DNA of 34,659 bases from Deltaproteobacteria bacterium (GTDB lineage Bacteria; JAMCPX01), in the NCBI GenBank assembly GCA_023381995.1, contig JAMCVD010000031.1, positions 1 to 34,659 on the forward strand. Reading direction: 5' to 3'. The notes beneath the pieces were generated by a model. It saw nothing but the letters and a program-made list of their open reading frames with translations, made no database searches and was not told the origin of the DNA. The translations under genes were made by a program, and so were the position numbers. Shown here one piece after another: positions 15,434 through 23,050 of this stretch. Position 1 is the stretch's first letter. The number at the start of each line of letters is the position of its first letter.

Positions 15434-15846
15434 ATGCTGAGATTGACCGATTTATCACTGCTGATCACGACGGGGGGGCAAACAATGGATTTTCGCTATG
15501 GCTGCAGAAGGCTGATTTTGTGCTTCTGTTTGCCGCCATAGTTGGGGTGATCCTGGCTATACTCAACGCCAGAAAAAAGAACATTCCGATCATTCTCGTA
15601 CTTGTTCATGGTCTTTTTTCTGTCATTGGCCTGATACTGTTCGTCATCGCAATCGCCACGGCAAACCTGAGCATCTTTATCACCGTTTCATGTATATTGT
15701 TTCTGGTGGATGCACTGGGAGGCTTTGTGCTGTACTCGCACCGGTTGCGCAAGCAGTCATTGCCCGGAGCGATGGTCGTTGTTCACGGGCTCATCGTTGT
15801 CCTTGGCTTCGCGATCCAAACCCCTTATTGGCGGAGTTTCCATTAG
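15434..15846 (+). CDS. Small membrane protein of unknown function, possible frameshift at a G7 run
   Basis: The clear part starts at 15520 (GTG) and encodes about 108 residues with three or four hydrophobic segments (LLFAAIVGVILAILNA, IPIILVLVHGLFSVIGLILFVIAIA, LSIFITVSCILFLVDALGGFVLY, MVVVHGLIVVLGF). I do not recognise the family. The only well-placed ATG, 15434, lies 9 nt after AGGAGG, but its frame stops early. Adding one G to the run of seven (15472-15478 region) joins it to the hydrophobic frame as TTGGANNGFSLWLQKADFVLL. So either a G was lost or translation starts at 15520. A promoter TTGAGG-17 bp-TATAAG lies just upstream. Confidence 0.6.
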
Positions 15847-15966
15847 AATACCCAATGGGGACGATTGAATCCCCTGACATCACTTCCACTTTTCTTTAAG
15901 CGTAACATAAATCGTTACCCCTCGGATTTCATGTTTTAATTGGACTATCAGGAAGTGACAGAACCG

Positions 15967-15984
15967 GGGTCAGGGCTACACATT
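15967..15984 (-). repeat. Left arm of an 18-bp perfect inverted repeat around the RAYT gene
   Basis: GGGTCAGGGCTACACATT on the plus strand is the exact reverse complement of 16959-16976. It overlaps the stop codon of the transposase gene (15983-15985). Confidence 0.95.
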
Positions 15985-16921
15985 ACACAATCCCCAATCT
16001 GTTGCAAATATCCTTCATCATGTTGTTTAACTTCTTATCCTTCTCTAACACCACCCCGAACCTCCTGCTCGACTGCGATACAGCAGACTCCCCTATACCA
16101 AAGTATCCCCCTATCTCCCTGAGCCGGAGCCCGCTGTACCGGTGACTCAGATATATACCAGCCACCCTCTTGAGTCGCTCATTACCTTTTAATACACTCT
16201 CTACCTCTTTCATGATTTCTTTTACCGTCCTTTTCCTCAGTTCTGTTAAGCCGGGTAGGTTCCGGTCTGTATCCTTATCACGCAAATATTTAGCCTTTAT
16301 TCGATTGATAAAATCCTCGTCCCCAAGTATGCTCGATGCAACCGCAGCCTTTAACGGACTCTCATATCTCTGACCTATCATCGCTTCTACAAACCCAACA
16401 TACTTCCTCTGCCCTACCTTTGTCCGTTCATCAAAATAATCAAGAATAAAATCCATGGTAAGCCATTCCGGCGCATTTTTCTTCCCGCTGTAATACGGAT
16501 AGCTTGACCATTGATAATCCCCGGGCTTATCCACCATCCCGGCTCTGACAGGATTTAAATGCATGTAGCGGGACAGCTCTTGCGCATACGCATCGGCATC
16601 TATGAGGATTGCTTTATACCGCCCCTGAAAAAGGTGCCCTACTCTCTGTCTTTTGATGTTTACGTAGGTTGTATAGGAACCATTGATGTACTGCATGATC
16701 TCCGAAAGATTTGACAGAGGCGTCTGAATCAAAAGATGGTAGTGATTGTCCATCAAACAATATGCATGTATGACTGCACCATATCTTTGAACAGCGGCTT
16801 CTGCATACAATAAAAACCTTTCGCGATCCCTTTCGTTCTTAAATATGGGCCTCTTTTCATTCCCCCGTGCGGTCACATGGTAGAATGCATCGGTATACAA
16901 TATCCTCAATGGTCGTGCCAT
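15983..16921 (-). CDS. REP-associated tyrosine transposase (RAYT, TnpA_REP) with C-terminal HTH
   Basis: Y1 HUH single-strand transposase, 312 residues, related to IS200/IS605 TnpA. It starts MARPLRILYTDAFYHVTARGN, the standard RAYT beginning. The HUH pair is in YCLMDNHYHLLIQTP. The catalytic Tyr region is INGSYTTYVNIKRQRVGHLFQGRYKA, followed by LSRYMHLNPVRAGMV and WSSYPYY. The last 100 residues carry a DnaA/Trp-repressor-like HTH (LRLREIGGYFGIGESAVSQSSRRF), found in one RAYT group. GAGG lies 5 nt before the ATG. The gene is complete and enclosed by an 18-bp inverted repeat, so it may be a whole mobile unit. Confidence 0.94.
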   Translation of the reverse strand: MARPLRILYTDAFYHVTARGNEKRPIFKNERDRERFLLYAEAAVQRYGAVIHAYCLMDNHYHLLIQTPLSNLSEIMQYINGSYTTYVNIKRQRVGHLFQGRYKAILIDADAYAQELSRYMHLNPVRAGMVDKPGDYQWSSYPYYSGKKNAPEWLTMDFILDYFDERTKVGQRKYVGFVEAMIGQRYESPLKAAVASSILGDEDFINRIKAKYLRDKDTDRNLPGLTELRKRTVKEIMKEVESVLKGNERLKRVAGIYLSHRYSGLRLREIGGYFGIGESAVSQSSRRFGVVLEKDKKLNNMMKDICNRLGIV

Positions 16922-16930
16922 AACAGCCTC

Positions 16931-16976
16931 ATCTTATATCAGCTGCATCCTTTTGTCAAATGTGTAGCCCTGACCC
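16931..16976 (-). promoter_or_regulatory. RAYT promoter fused to the right arm of the inverted repeat
   Basis: On the minus strand TTGACA (16959-16954), a 17-bp spacer and TAAGAT (16936-16931) form a good promoter. Directly upstream is the right inverted-repeat arm (16959-16976), so reading towards the gene one finds GGGTCAGGGCTACACATT running into TTGACA. The second RAYT at 34051 has the same arrangement. Confidence 0.7.
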
Positions 16977-17087
16977 TAGCCTTTACTGTCAGCTCGTTTA
17001 TCTGCTTGTTACGCTCCCCCTATAAGTGATAGAGCTGCCTAAGACAGGGGTACTGTATTAAACCCATTTTTTTATGGAGGACAATGT

Positions 17088-17795
17088 ATGCCAGATTCTG
17101 TACAGGAATTAAAAGAAAAGCTCGAAGCGATAAAGTCTATGGGGTTTATAAAGACCCATAGAGCATATGACACAGGTGTTGGTAAGACCTTAGAAGACCT
17201 GCTTAGCATCGAAGAAAATAATATCCGTTTGCCGGATATCGGAGACATCGAATTAAAAACAAAAAGGATAACCTCAGACAGCATGTTGACATTGGCTACC
17301 AAAGCTCCACGGCCAAAAGGTATAAATAGAAAGCTGTTTGAACAATATAAATATAAAGATGATGAAGGCTACTACAATCTACATTCGACTGTTTATGGTT
17401 CCAAGGTGAATCCGCAGGGATTTAAAATGATATATCAAAACGGTAAATTATTTTTGGAAAACAAAAGGCATATAGAAGCCTATTGGGACGAAAATATATT
17501 TGAAGATGTTCTGGTCTCTAAATCAAATAAGATTCTGTTGGCCTTTGCCGAAACAAAAGGAGAACCTAAATCGAGTAATGAGTACTTCCATTTTATAGAG
17601 GCATATTTGCTGCAAGGTTTGAACCGCGATAAGTTCCGGAATGCAATAGAAAAAGACTATCTAAAGGTAGATATTCGCATCGGTGTATATCACAGCGGTA
17701 AAAACAAAGGAAAGCATCATGACCACGGAACTGGATTCAGAATGCATAAGCGTGATTTCCTTAAGTTGTATGATAGATATGAGCAACTCTTATAG
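17088..17795 (+). CDS. MvaI/BcnI-family type II restriction endonuclease
   Basis: A 235-residue protein. The pattern THRAYDTGVGKTLEDLL, then IEENN, then LPDIGDIELKTKR is typical of the MvaI/BcnI group, which cuts CCWGG or CCSGG as a monomer. The D...E-x-K catalytic residues sit in DIGDIELKTK. Later segments FENKRH-like and LLAFAETKGE, YFHFIEAYLLQGL and DIRIGVYHSGKNKGKHHDHGTGFRM fit the same fold. GGAGG precedes the ATG by 7 nt. It is convergent with the methyltransferase gene and overlaps it by 6 bp, the layout expected of a restriction-modification pair. The recognition site cannot be read from sequence; CC(W/S)GG is inferred from the family. Confidence 0.85.
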   Translation: MPDSVQELKEKLEAIKSMGFIKTHRAYDTGVGKTLEDLLSIEENNIRLPDIGDIELKTKRITSDSMLTLATKAPRPKGINRKLFEQYKYKDDEGYYNLHSTVYGSKVNPQGFKMIYQNGKLFLENKRHIEAYWDENIFEDVLVSKSNKILLAFAETKGEPKSSNEYFHFIEAYLLQGLNRDKFRNAIEKDYLKVDIRIGVYHSGKNKGKHHDHGTGFRMHKRDFLKLYDRYEQLL

Positions 17796-19400
17796 TTTCT
17801 TTAACAGTACGATGCTTTCTTTCTGCATTGTCAATCCTGTTTTGCCATGCTCATTTGTCGGGCTGTTTTTAAGCGGCATCCTTTTGTTTGGAATATTCCT
17901 GTAGAGAATTCCTTGTGGGATAAACCCGATCTTCTCTGCAAGCTCGCTTATAATCTCATCCGTTTTCAAGACCAATTCTTTTACAGTTCTGTTCCCGATA
18001 ATTACACAGAAATACCTTTTTGACTTAAGGAGCTTATATGCCTGAGAAATGGCCTTGTTTAAGTCAATGTAGAAACTCAAAACATCTTTTGCACGCTCCA
18101 TGTCTTTTTCTTTCAAAACATTGATACTCAGTTTTAATGTCTCTGAGAGATCGAGTATCTGATCATCAAGGCTAATATTATTTTTGCCGCCGAGTAATTC
18201 CTTATCAACGTCTTTTATATGGGCAGGCAACAGTTCCAACCATTGAGAGGGCAATCTTGAAAACTGACCATATGCGACCGTTGTCCTGCTATCACCATAA
18301 GGCGGAGAGGTTATTATAAAGTCTATTGAGTTTTCAGGTATACCATTATCTTTTGTTGAATCACCCAGTATAATCCGTGCATGTGCATTGGGGGTAATAT
18401 CATTTATATATTCCTTCATGCCGAGTATGTTATTTTCACAGAGTTTCATAAATTCCTTTAACACATTCTGCTTGAATGATTTCTCTAATTTATCTTTATC
18501 CCTGACCAATTTAAACTCTTTATGCTTAGTAAAAGAGATAATCCTTACAACCTCGCTGAAGCATACAGAGAAGAAATTCCTTATATTCTCTTCAGAGATG
18601 TTCCATATAGCTTGTTTAAGTTTGGACAGGTCTCTTATAGCTGATTCTGAAAACCAGAAGTCTAAGTTGGTAAACTTCGGCGGTGATACGCTCTTTGCGC
18701 TTTTGTAATCATCTAAAATCACCTTTAGCTTGTCCGTAAGGGTTTGAGGGTTAATGGGTGTAGTTTTGACCTTTGCAATCAAAACAGCCAAAGGATTAAG
18801 CTCTATGCCGATAGAATTTCTGTTTAAAAGGCTGCTCTCGACAAGCGTTGTTCCGGAACCACAAAAGATGTCACAGACTGTCTCGCCTTCTGACGAAAAG
18901 GCTTGTATAAGCTTTCTTGCGACCTGCGGGATGAACATTGCAGGGTAATTGTGAAAGCCGTGTGTATAAGTCTTGGTGTGATAACTCCTAAAGTCCCATT
19001 CATCTATCCATTTAAATATTCCAAGGTCTGAATCATAGTGCTGTTTATGGCTCTTGATATTTTTAAGTGTAATCTGTTCTTGTATTCTTGCGACACCTGC
19101 ATACGGAGAGACTTCAGGCACGGTAAAGAGTGCATCTTCTTCAATTCGCTCGTTCGCATAAGAGGGTAGGGTCGTTAAGTTGGTTTTATATTTACTTGGG
19201 TTTTGTGGTGCCGTGATTGATTTGCTTGCTCTTATATAATGCTCAAGGTCTTTCTTATTAAACCGTCGCTGACCACCTGGTGTTCTGATTGATTGAATAA
19301 TGCCCTTCTCTTCCATCCTGTAAATCGTCTTCACGCTTACTCCCAAAGTCGCCGCTGCTTGATTTGTATTAATCATACTGATAATTGTATTTTTAGCCAT
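17790..19400 (-). CDS. N4-cytosine-type DNA methyltransferase fused to a MerR-like HTH
   Basis: Protective modification enzyme of the pair, 536 residues. Start ATG at 19400 has GGAGG 6 nt upstream; an ATG 36 bp further up has none and lies near the -10. Residues 10-58 form a MerR/excisionase-like HTH (NTNQAAATLGVSVKTIYRME, then GIIQSIRTPGGQRRFNKKDLE). The SAM-binding motif DIFCGSGTTLVES is at about 177-189 and the catalytic TSPPYGDS at about 363-370; SPPY is typical of amino-methylating enzymes making N4-methylcytosine. Motif I precedes motif IV by about 180 residues. MvaI and BcnI systems also use N4-cytosine enzymes, which fits the neighbour. The HTH may regulate its own promoter. Confidence 0.88.
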   Translation of the reverse strand: MAKNTIISMINTNQAAATLGVSVKTIYRMEEKGIIQSIRTPGGQRRFNKKDLEHYIRASKSITAPQNPSKYKTNLTTLPSYANERIEEDALFTVPEVSPYAGVARIQEQITLKNIKSHKQHYDSDLGIFKWIDEWDFRSYHTKTYTHGFHNYPAMFIPQVARKLIQAFSSEGETVCDIFCGSGTTLVESSLLNRNSIGIELNPLAVLIAKVKTTPINPQTLTDKLKVILDDYKSAKSVSPPKFTNLDFWFSESAIRDLSKLKQAIWNISEENIRNFFSVCFSEVVRIISFTKHKEFKLVRDKDKLEKSFKQNVLKEFMKLCENNILGMKEYINDITPNAHARIILGDSTKDNGIPENSIDFIITSPPYGDSRTTVAYGQFSRLPSQWLELLPAHIKDVDKELLGGKNNISLDDQILDLSETLKLSINVLKEKDMERAKDVLSFYIDLNKAISQAYKLLKSKRYFCVIIGNRTVKELVLKTDEIISELAEKIGFIPQGILYRNIPNKRMPLKNSPTNEHGKTGLTMQKESIVLLKKL

Positions 19401-19417
19401 CTTAAACCTCCGATAAA

Positions 19418-19446
19418 TATATACATCACTGGACAAGACTGGTCAA
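19418..19446 (-). promoter_or_regulatory. Methyltransferase promoter with direct repeats in the spacer
   Basis: Minus strand TTGACC (19446-19441), a 17-bp spacer and TATATA (19423-19418). In and next to the spacer CCAGT occurs twice, 10 bp apart (CCAGTCTTGT, CCAGTGATGT). One helical turn of spacing between -35 and -10 is where a MerR-like domain would bind, so autoregulation by the fused HTH is plausible. Confidence 0.5.
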
Positions 19447-19939
19447 GGAAAATCGATATATGCATATTTTAAAGAAAGAAAAATGTCTAACTTAAATTTG
19501 AAATTCGTCTTTTCTAATCAAATTTACATCTCATTTTTCTTATATAAGCTGTATGTATTGTTTGTTAAAAAACTACCATCTTAGAATAAAATAGACAAAC
19601 TCGGCATTGTAGTTTTTTATAGATAAATTAGATCCGGGTCTTAAATATTGAAATTTAATACTTGCTGTTTATTGATTGCTTCCTCTGGTACATCGTATGT
19701 ATCGTCAGGCAGGCATATAACATTAAATTTTATGCAAGCTCAAGCGAGCCTCGCGCATCATCTGATGGATTTGCAAAACGTATTCTGATCATCTTCATAT
19801 GTATAATTTACATTTGCATAGCTACCCTTGTCAAGGGTCTTACCTATATTGGGATACTCTGTTTTTACGGAGTGATCCTGAAACCCGGCTAACAGAATCC
19901 AGTAAAAGGACAAACTCACATAATTCCTTCATATTTCAC
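19447..19939. other. AT-rich gene-free spacer before the ars operon
   Basis: Nearly 500 bp without a convincing gene. It holds a 10-bp inverted repeat, AAAAAACTAC and GTAGTTTTTT, about 33 bp apart (19567-19618 region), which could act as a terminator or be a small repeat remnant. Otherwise I see nothing. Confidence 0.5.
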
Positions 19940-19993
19940 TTGACACGCATCGGTGACGTGGTTAATATATTACTATATCGTGATAAAGTAATA
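19940..19993 (+). promoter_or_regulatory. arsR promoter and ArsR operator
   Basis: TTGACA (19940-19945), a 17-bp spacer and TAATAT (19963-19968). A 26-bp dyad runs from 19968 to 19993: TATTACT and AGTAATA at the ends, with inner TATC and GATA, 11 of 13 positions symmetric. It overlaps the end of the -10 and the start of transcription, the expected place for an ArsR repressor. The leader is very short and no Shine-Dalgarno sequence precedes the ATG at 19999. Confidence 0.75.
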
Positions 19994-19998
19994 CAAAT

Positions 19999-20397
19999 AT
20001 GCTGAAAGATTTTATAAGAACATCGAAAGCATTATCGGATGAAACAAGGGTGAGGATAGTAAGCCTTCTCACGCACAACGAACTGTGCGTGTGCCAGCTT
20101 ATGGAGATACTGGGCATGGGACAATCGACGGTATCCAAGCACCTCGGGATCCTCAGGAACGCAGGTCTTATCGAAGTGGAGAAAAGAGGCACATGGTCGT
20201 TTTACAGGCTTTCCCGGGACAAGGCGAACAGGCAGAGCGCCGATTTTATCCGGATACTGTCGTCTTTGCCGAAAGATGATCCCTTGATGCATGCCGATGA
20301 AAGGAAAGTCGAACAGGTAAACAAGAAGGGCATAACATATTGCAACACAATCGAATCAGGCAGGAGGATCAGGGAAAGGAGTATCCATGCAAGGTAA
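19999..20397 (+). CDS. arsR: ArsR-family arsenite-responsive repressor
   Basis: Winged-helix repressor released from DNA by As(III) or Sb(III). The protein has 132 residues. It shows FIRTSKALSDETRVRIVSLL, then ELCVCQL with Cys30 and Cys32, the classical metalloid-binding motif at the recognition region, then MGQSTVSKHLGILRNAGLIE (recognition helix) and GTWSFYRLS (wing). A further Cys (ITYCNT) is near residue 115 and could be a third ligand. The C-terminal 30 residues are unlike the short classical ArsR. It overlaps arsD by 11 bp and is preceded by a clear operator. Confidence 0.93.
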   Translation: MLKDFIRTSKALSDETRVRIVSLLTHNELCVCQLMEILGMGQSTVSKHLGILRNAGLIEVEKRGTWSFYRLSRDKANRQSADFIRILSSLPKDDPLMHADERKVEQVNKKGITYCNTIESGRRIRERSIHAR

Positions 20398-20734
20398 AAG
20401 AATAGCGATCTACGACCCGGCTATGTGCTGTTCCACGGGGCTGTGCGGCCCGGTCGTCGATCCGGTGCTGGTAAAGGTAAACGACGCTGTACTCGCGTTG
20501 AAAAAACAAGGTGTAGAGGTGGAAAGGTTCAACCTTTCACAGCAGACAAAAGATTTTATGACGAACAAAACCGTAGCGGACCTGCTCCATAAAAACGGCA
20601 AGAAAGTATTGCCGATAATTATAGTGGATGGCTCTGTTTTTAAAACCGGTGCATATCCTTCATACGAAGAACTGTGCAAGGCACTTGGAATCGAGCCGTT
20701 ACAACATAAACCAATGACACTATCGGTACAATGA
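20387..20734 (+). CDS. arsD: Arsenite metallochaperone ArsD
   Basis: Carries As(III) to the ArsA ATPase and raises its affinity. The 115-residue protein begins KRIAIYDPAMCCSTGLCGP, which holds the essential Cys-Cys and Cys (12, 13 and 18 in the E. coli numbering) in CCSTGLCG. The thioredoxin-like core continues with VLALKKQGVEVERFNLSQ and LPIIIVDGSVFKTGAYPSYEEL. The C-terminal Cys pairs found in plasmid ArsD are absent, and these are dispensable there. Start at 20387 overlaps the arsR end, so the two are translated together. Confidence 0.94.
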   Translation: MQGKRIAIYDPAMCCSTGLCGPVVDPVLVKVNDAVLALKKQGVEVERFNLSQQTKDFMTNKTVADLLHKNGKKVLPIIIVDGSVFKTGAYPSYEELCKALGIEPLQHKPMTLSVQ

Positions 20735-20739
20735 ACCAC

Positions 20740-20836
20740 GTTAGAAAGGATGCAGGATTAAACCACACCCCTCCTATAAGGACTTTAAAATTTAACAGAG
20801 TATCCCCGTCATAAAGGGCAGACCTTTCTAACGGGG
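20740..20836 (+). promoter_or_regulatory. Intercistronic hairpins with two exclusive pairings
   Basis: Between arsD and the next gene, a local hairpin forms: CCCCGT (20804-20809), AAAGG (20813-20817), loop GCAGA, CCTTT (20823-20827), ACGGGG (20831-20836). But CCTTTCTAAC (20823-20832) is also the exact complement of GTTAGAAAGG (20740-20749) about 75 nt upstream. The two pairings cannot coexist. This could tune mRNA stability or expression of the downstream genes. The gene's own AAGGAG lies just after the hairpin. Confidence 0.5.
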
Positions 20837-20852
20837 TAAAAAAGGAGAAAAC

Positions 20853-21155
20853 ATGCTTACGTTAACAGACAGGGCATTAGAGAGATTCAAGAAGATTCTC
20901 AAGGATGAAGGATGTGAGAGTTTTGGAATAAGGATATTCATGACAGATTCAGGTTGCTGCGGTCCATCGTTGGCCCTTGATCTTGTGGAACGGGCCGCGG
21001 ATGGAGATGTTACGATTGATCAAAATGGGTTGAAGGTTTTTGTAGAAAAAGATGCAAACGAAACACTTGCGGCAGCCACCATGGATTTTTCAGACCAGCG
21101 GGGATTTGTCTTGAACGGCATGCCCAAGACAGGGCAAGACTCTTGCTGCAGTTGA
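20853..21155 (+). CDS. HesB/IscA-like protein in the ars operon
   Basis: A 100-residue protein of the iron-sulfur biosynthesis (HesB/IscA-like) fold: LTLTDRALERFKKILKDEG, then GIRIFMTDSGCCGPSLALDL and GLKVFVEKDANETL, ending SCCS. Typical IscA carries single Cys residues plus CGC near the end; here paired cysteines GCCGPS and a terminal CCS replace them, so the ligand set differs. Its place between arsD and arsA suggests a role in metalloid or thiol handling rather than general cluster assembly, but that is inferred. AAGGAG lies 5 nt before the ATG. The following arsA start is 13 bp downstream. Confidence 0.75.
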   Translation: MLTLTDRALERFKKILKDEGCESFGIRIFMTDSGCCGPSLALDLVERAADGDVTIDQNGLKVFVEKDANETLAAATMDFSDQRGFVLNGMPKTGQDSCCS

Positions 21156-21168
21156 ATTGGAGTGTACA

Positions 21169-22107
21169 ATGACACGATACATATTTTATTCAGGTAAAGG
21201 CGGTGTGGGTAAAACCACCATGGCATCGGCAAGTGCTGTTCATTATGCCATGAACGGTAAAAAAACATTGATAGTGACGACAGACCCGGCTTCCAACCTG
21301 GCGGATGTTTTTGAACAGGAGATAGGACATAAGATAACCCCGATCAGGGGCATAAAAAATTTATGGGCAATGGAGATCGAACCGGATAAAGCAACCAAAG
21401 AATACAAGGAAAAGATCATCGCGCCGTACCGTGAAATCATGCCCGAGGATGTTATAGCATCCCTCGAGGAAAACCTCAGCGGTCCCTGTACGACCGCGAT
21501 GGCAGCATTCGACCGGTTTATAGATTTTATGGAAGGTGATGAGTACGATAGTATCATATTTGATACGGCTCCCACAGGTCATACCATACGGCTGCTTCAG
21601 CTTCCGGTTGACTGGTCCAAACATATACAAGAGGCTGCAAGCGGCAGCGGTCAGACATGCCTTGGTCCTGTGCAGACGATTCAGGACTCAAAGGATAAGT
21701 ATGACAGGGCAACTGCACTCTTAAAAGATACTGAGAAAACAACGTTTATCTTTGTCATGCGGCCCGAAGACCTGTCCCTCTATGAAACACAGCGTGCATC
21801 CAGAGAGCTTGAAACGATTGGGATTGTTTCCGGGGAGCTTATCATAAACGGCATTTTGCCGGAAGAGGTATGCGGTATCGAATTTTTTAAAAAGAAATAT
21901 GAAGCCCAGCAAAACATAATCCGTCAGGCCGAAAGTCTCATCAATAAACCGAAACAGTTCATGTTCTTAAGGGACAACGAGGTAAAAGGATTGAAGTCAC
22001 TTGAATCGGTGGCAGACGAGTTGTTCAATGGCAGGAAGCCGTCGTTCCAATCGGGCATAGAACATACTCCGTTTGCCCTGCAGTTGCTCTGGAGAAGGCC
22101 GATATAG
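21169..22107 (+). CDS. arsA: Arsenite-stimulated ATPase ArsA, N-terminal half
   Basis: Deviant Walker ATPase that drives arsenite efflux. Start at the ATG at 21169, 6 nt after GGAG; a TTG 12 bp upstream is less likely. The P-loop is FYSGKGGVGKTTMA (residue 7 on), then TTDPASNLADVF. LSGPCTTAMAAFDRF carries the cysteine equivalent to Cys113 of E. coli ArsA; GQTCLGPVQ carries the Cys172 equivalent. The signature IIFDTAPTGHTIRLLQLP is intact. The C-terminus ends HTPFALQLLWRRPI. A neighbouring frame reads on into the second half as ALEKADIDRLWLPGEDAV, so this half and the next may be one 600-residue gene broken by a 1-nt shift near 22080. Confidence 0.92.
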   Translation: MTRYIFYSGKGGVGKTTMASASAVHYAMNGKKTLIVTTDPASNLADVFEQEIGHKITPIRGIKNLWAMEIEPDKATKEYKEKIIAPYREIMPEDVIASLEENLSGPCTTAMAAFDRFIDFMEGDEYDSIIFDTAPTGHTIRLLQLPVDWSKHIQEAASGSGQTCLGPVQTIQDSKDKYDRATALLKDTEKTTFIFVMRPEDLSLYETQRASRELETIGIVSGELIINGILPEEVCGIEFFKKKYEAQQNIIRQAESLINKPKQFMFLRDNEVKGLKSLESVADELFNGRKPSFQSGIEHTPFALQLLWRRPI

Positions 22108-22136
22108 ACCGTCTCTGGCTTCCCGGGGAAGATGCG

Positions 22137-22973
22137 GTGACAAAATCTCTGTTTTTTACCGGTAAAGGCGGCGTCGGTAAGACGACGGTCTCCTGTATGG
22201 CGGCATTGTTCAATGCACAAAAAGGCTATAAAACGCTTCTGGTTACCACTGACCCCGCGGCACATATCGGCGAGGTCTTGAACGTAAAGGTCGGCGCTGA
22301 ACCTGCAAAGGTTACGGACAACCTGTACGCGGTTATGGTTGATCAGAAGGCAGCATTCCAGGAATACAAAGAAAAGGTGCTCAGTGAGGCAAAGGGAAAG
22401 TATTCTGAAGATATGCTTGCTGCAATGGATGAAGAATTGAACTCTCCATGTACAGAGGAGATGGCTGCTTTCGATAAATTCATTCAGTTCATAGAGAGTA
22501 ATGAATATCAGACGATCGTATTTGATACAGCTCCGACAGGGCATACGCTCCGGCTTCTTGAACTGCCGTTTGACTACGCAAAACAGGTCGAGATGATGGC
22601 AGGCACAGGGGACAACGTCGCTGTCAAGGACGTTGCTCAGAACCGTTTTAAAAAAATCATACAGACACTCAGGGACAAAGATCGTACGCTCTTTGCCTTT
22701 GTCCTTTACCCGGAATCAACGCCTATTCTGGAGTCGTACAGGGCAATGGTTGACCTTAAGAATGCAGGTATAGACACACAGCTTATCGTTGCAAACCTGA
22801 TATTGACGGACAGGGTATGCATCAATGGCTTTTTCAAGAACCGGCAACAGATGCAGACGAAATACCTCAAAGAGATAAAACAAAAGTTCAATCTCCCTGT
22901 GCTCCAAATCCCTTTGATGCAGGATGAGATCAAAGGATTCGAACTCCTGAAAAAGGCCGTTACGATACTGTGA
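22137..22973 (+). CDS. arsA: Arsenite-stimulated ATPase ArsA, C-terminal half
   Basis: Second ATPase half, 278 residues from a GTG at 22137 that has only a weak GGGGAAG upstream. P-loop LFFTGKGGVGKTTVSCMAA, switch TTDPAAHIGEVL, signature IVFDTAPTGHTLRLLELP. LNSPCTEEMAAFDKF carries the Cys422 equivalent, so together with the first half all three metalloid-binding cysteines are present. The frame is open upstream of the GTG and encodes DIDRLWLPGEDAV, which looks like genuine inter-domain linker. In E. coli both halves are one polypeptide of 583 residues. No ArsB or Acr3 pump follows. Confidence 0.92.
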   Translation: MTKSLFFTGKGGVGKTTVSCMAALFNAQKGYKTLLVTTDPAAHIGEVLNVKVGAEPAKVTDNLYAVMVDQKAAFQEYKEKVLSEAKGKYSEDMLAAMDEELNSPCTEEMAAFDKFIQFIESNEYQTIVFDTAPTGHTLRLLELPFDYAKQVEMMAGTGDNVAVKDVAQNRFKKIIQTLRDKDRTLFAFVLYPESTPILESYRAMVDLKNAGIDTQLIVANLILTDRVCINGFFKNRQQMQTKYLKEIKQKFNLPVLQIPLMQDEIKGFELLKKAVTIL

Positions 22974-23050
22974 ATGGAACGCGCACGCATATTATCCCCC
23001 CCATAAATAGCGGGGCTTTCTAACCGGCCAGAAATAGTCAGCATGATCAA

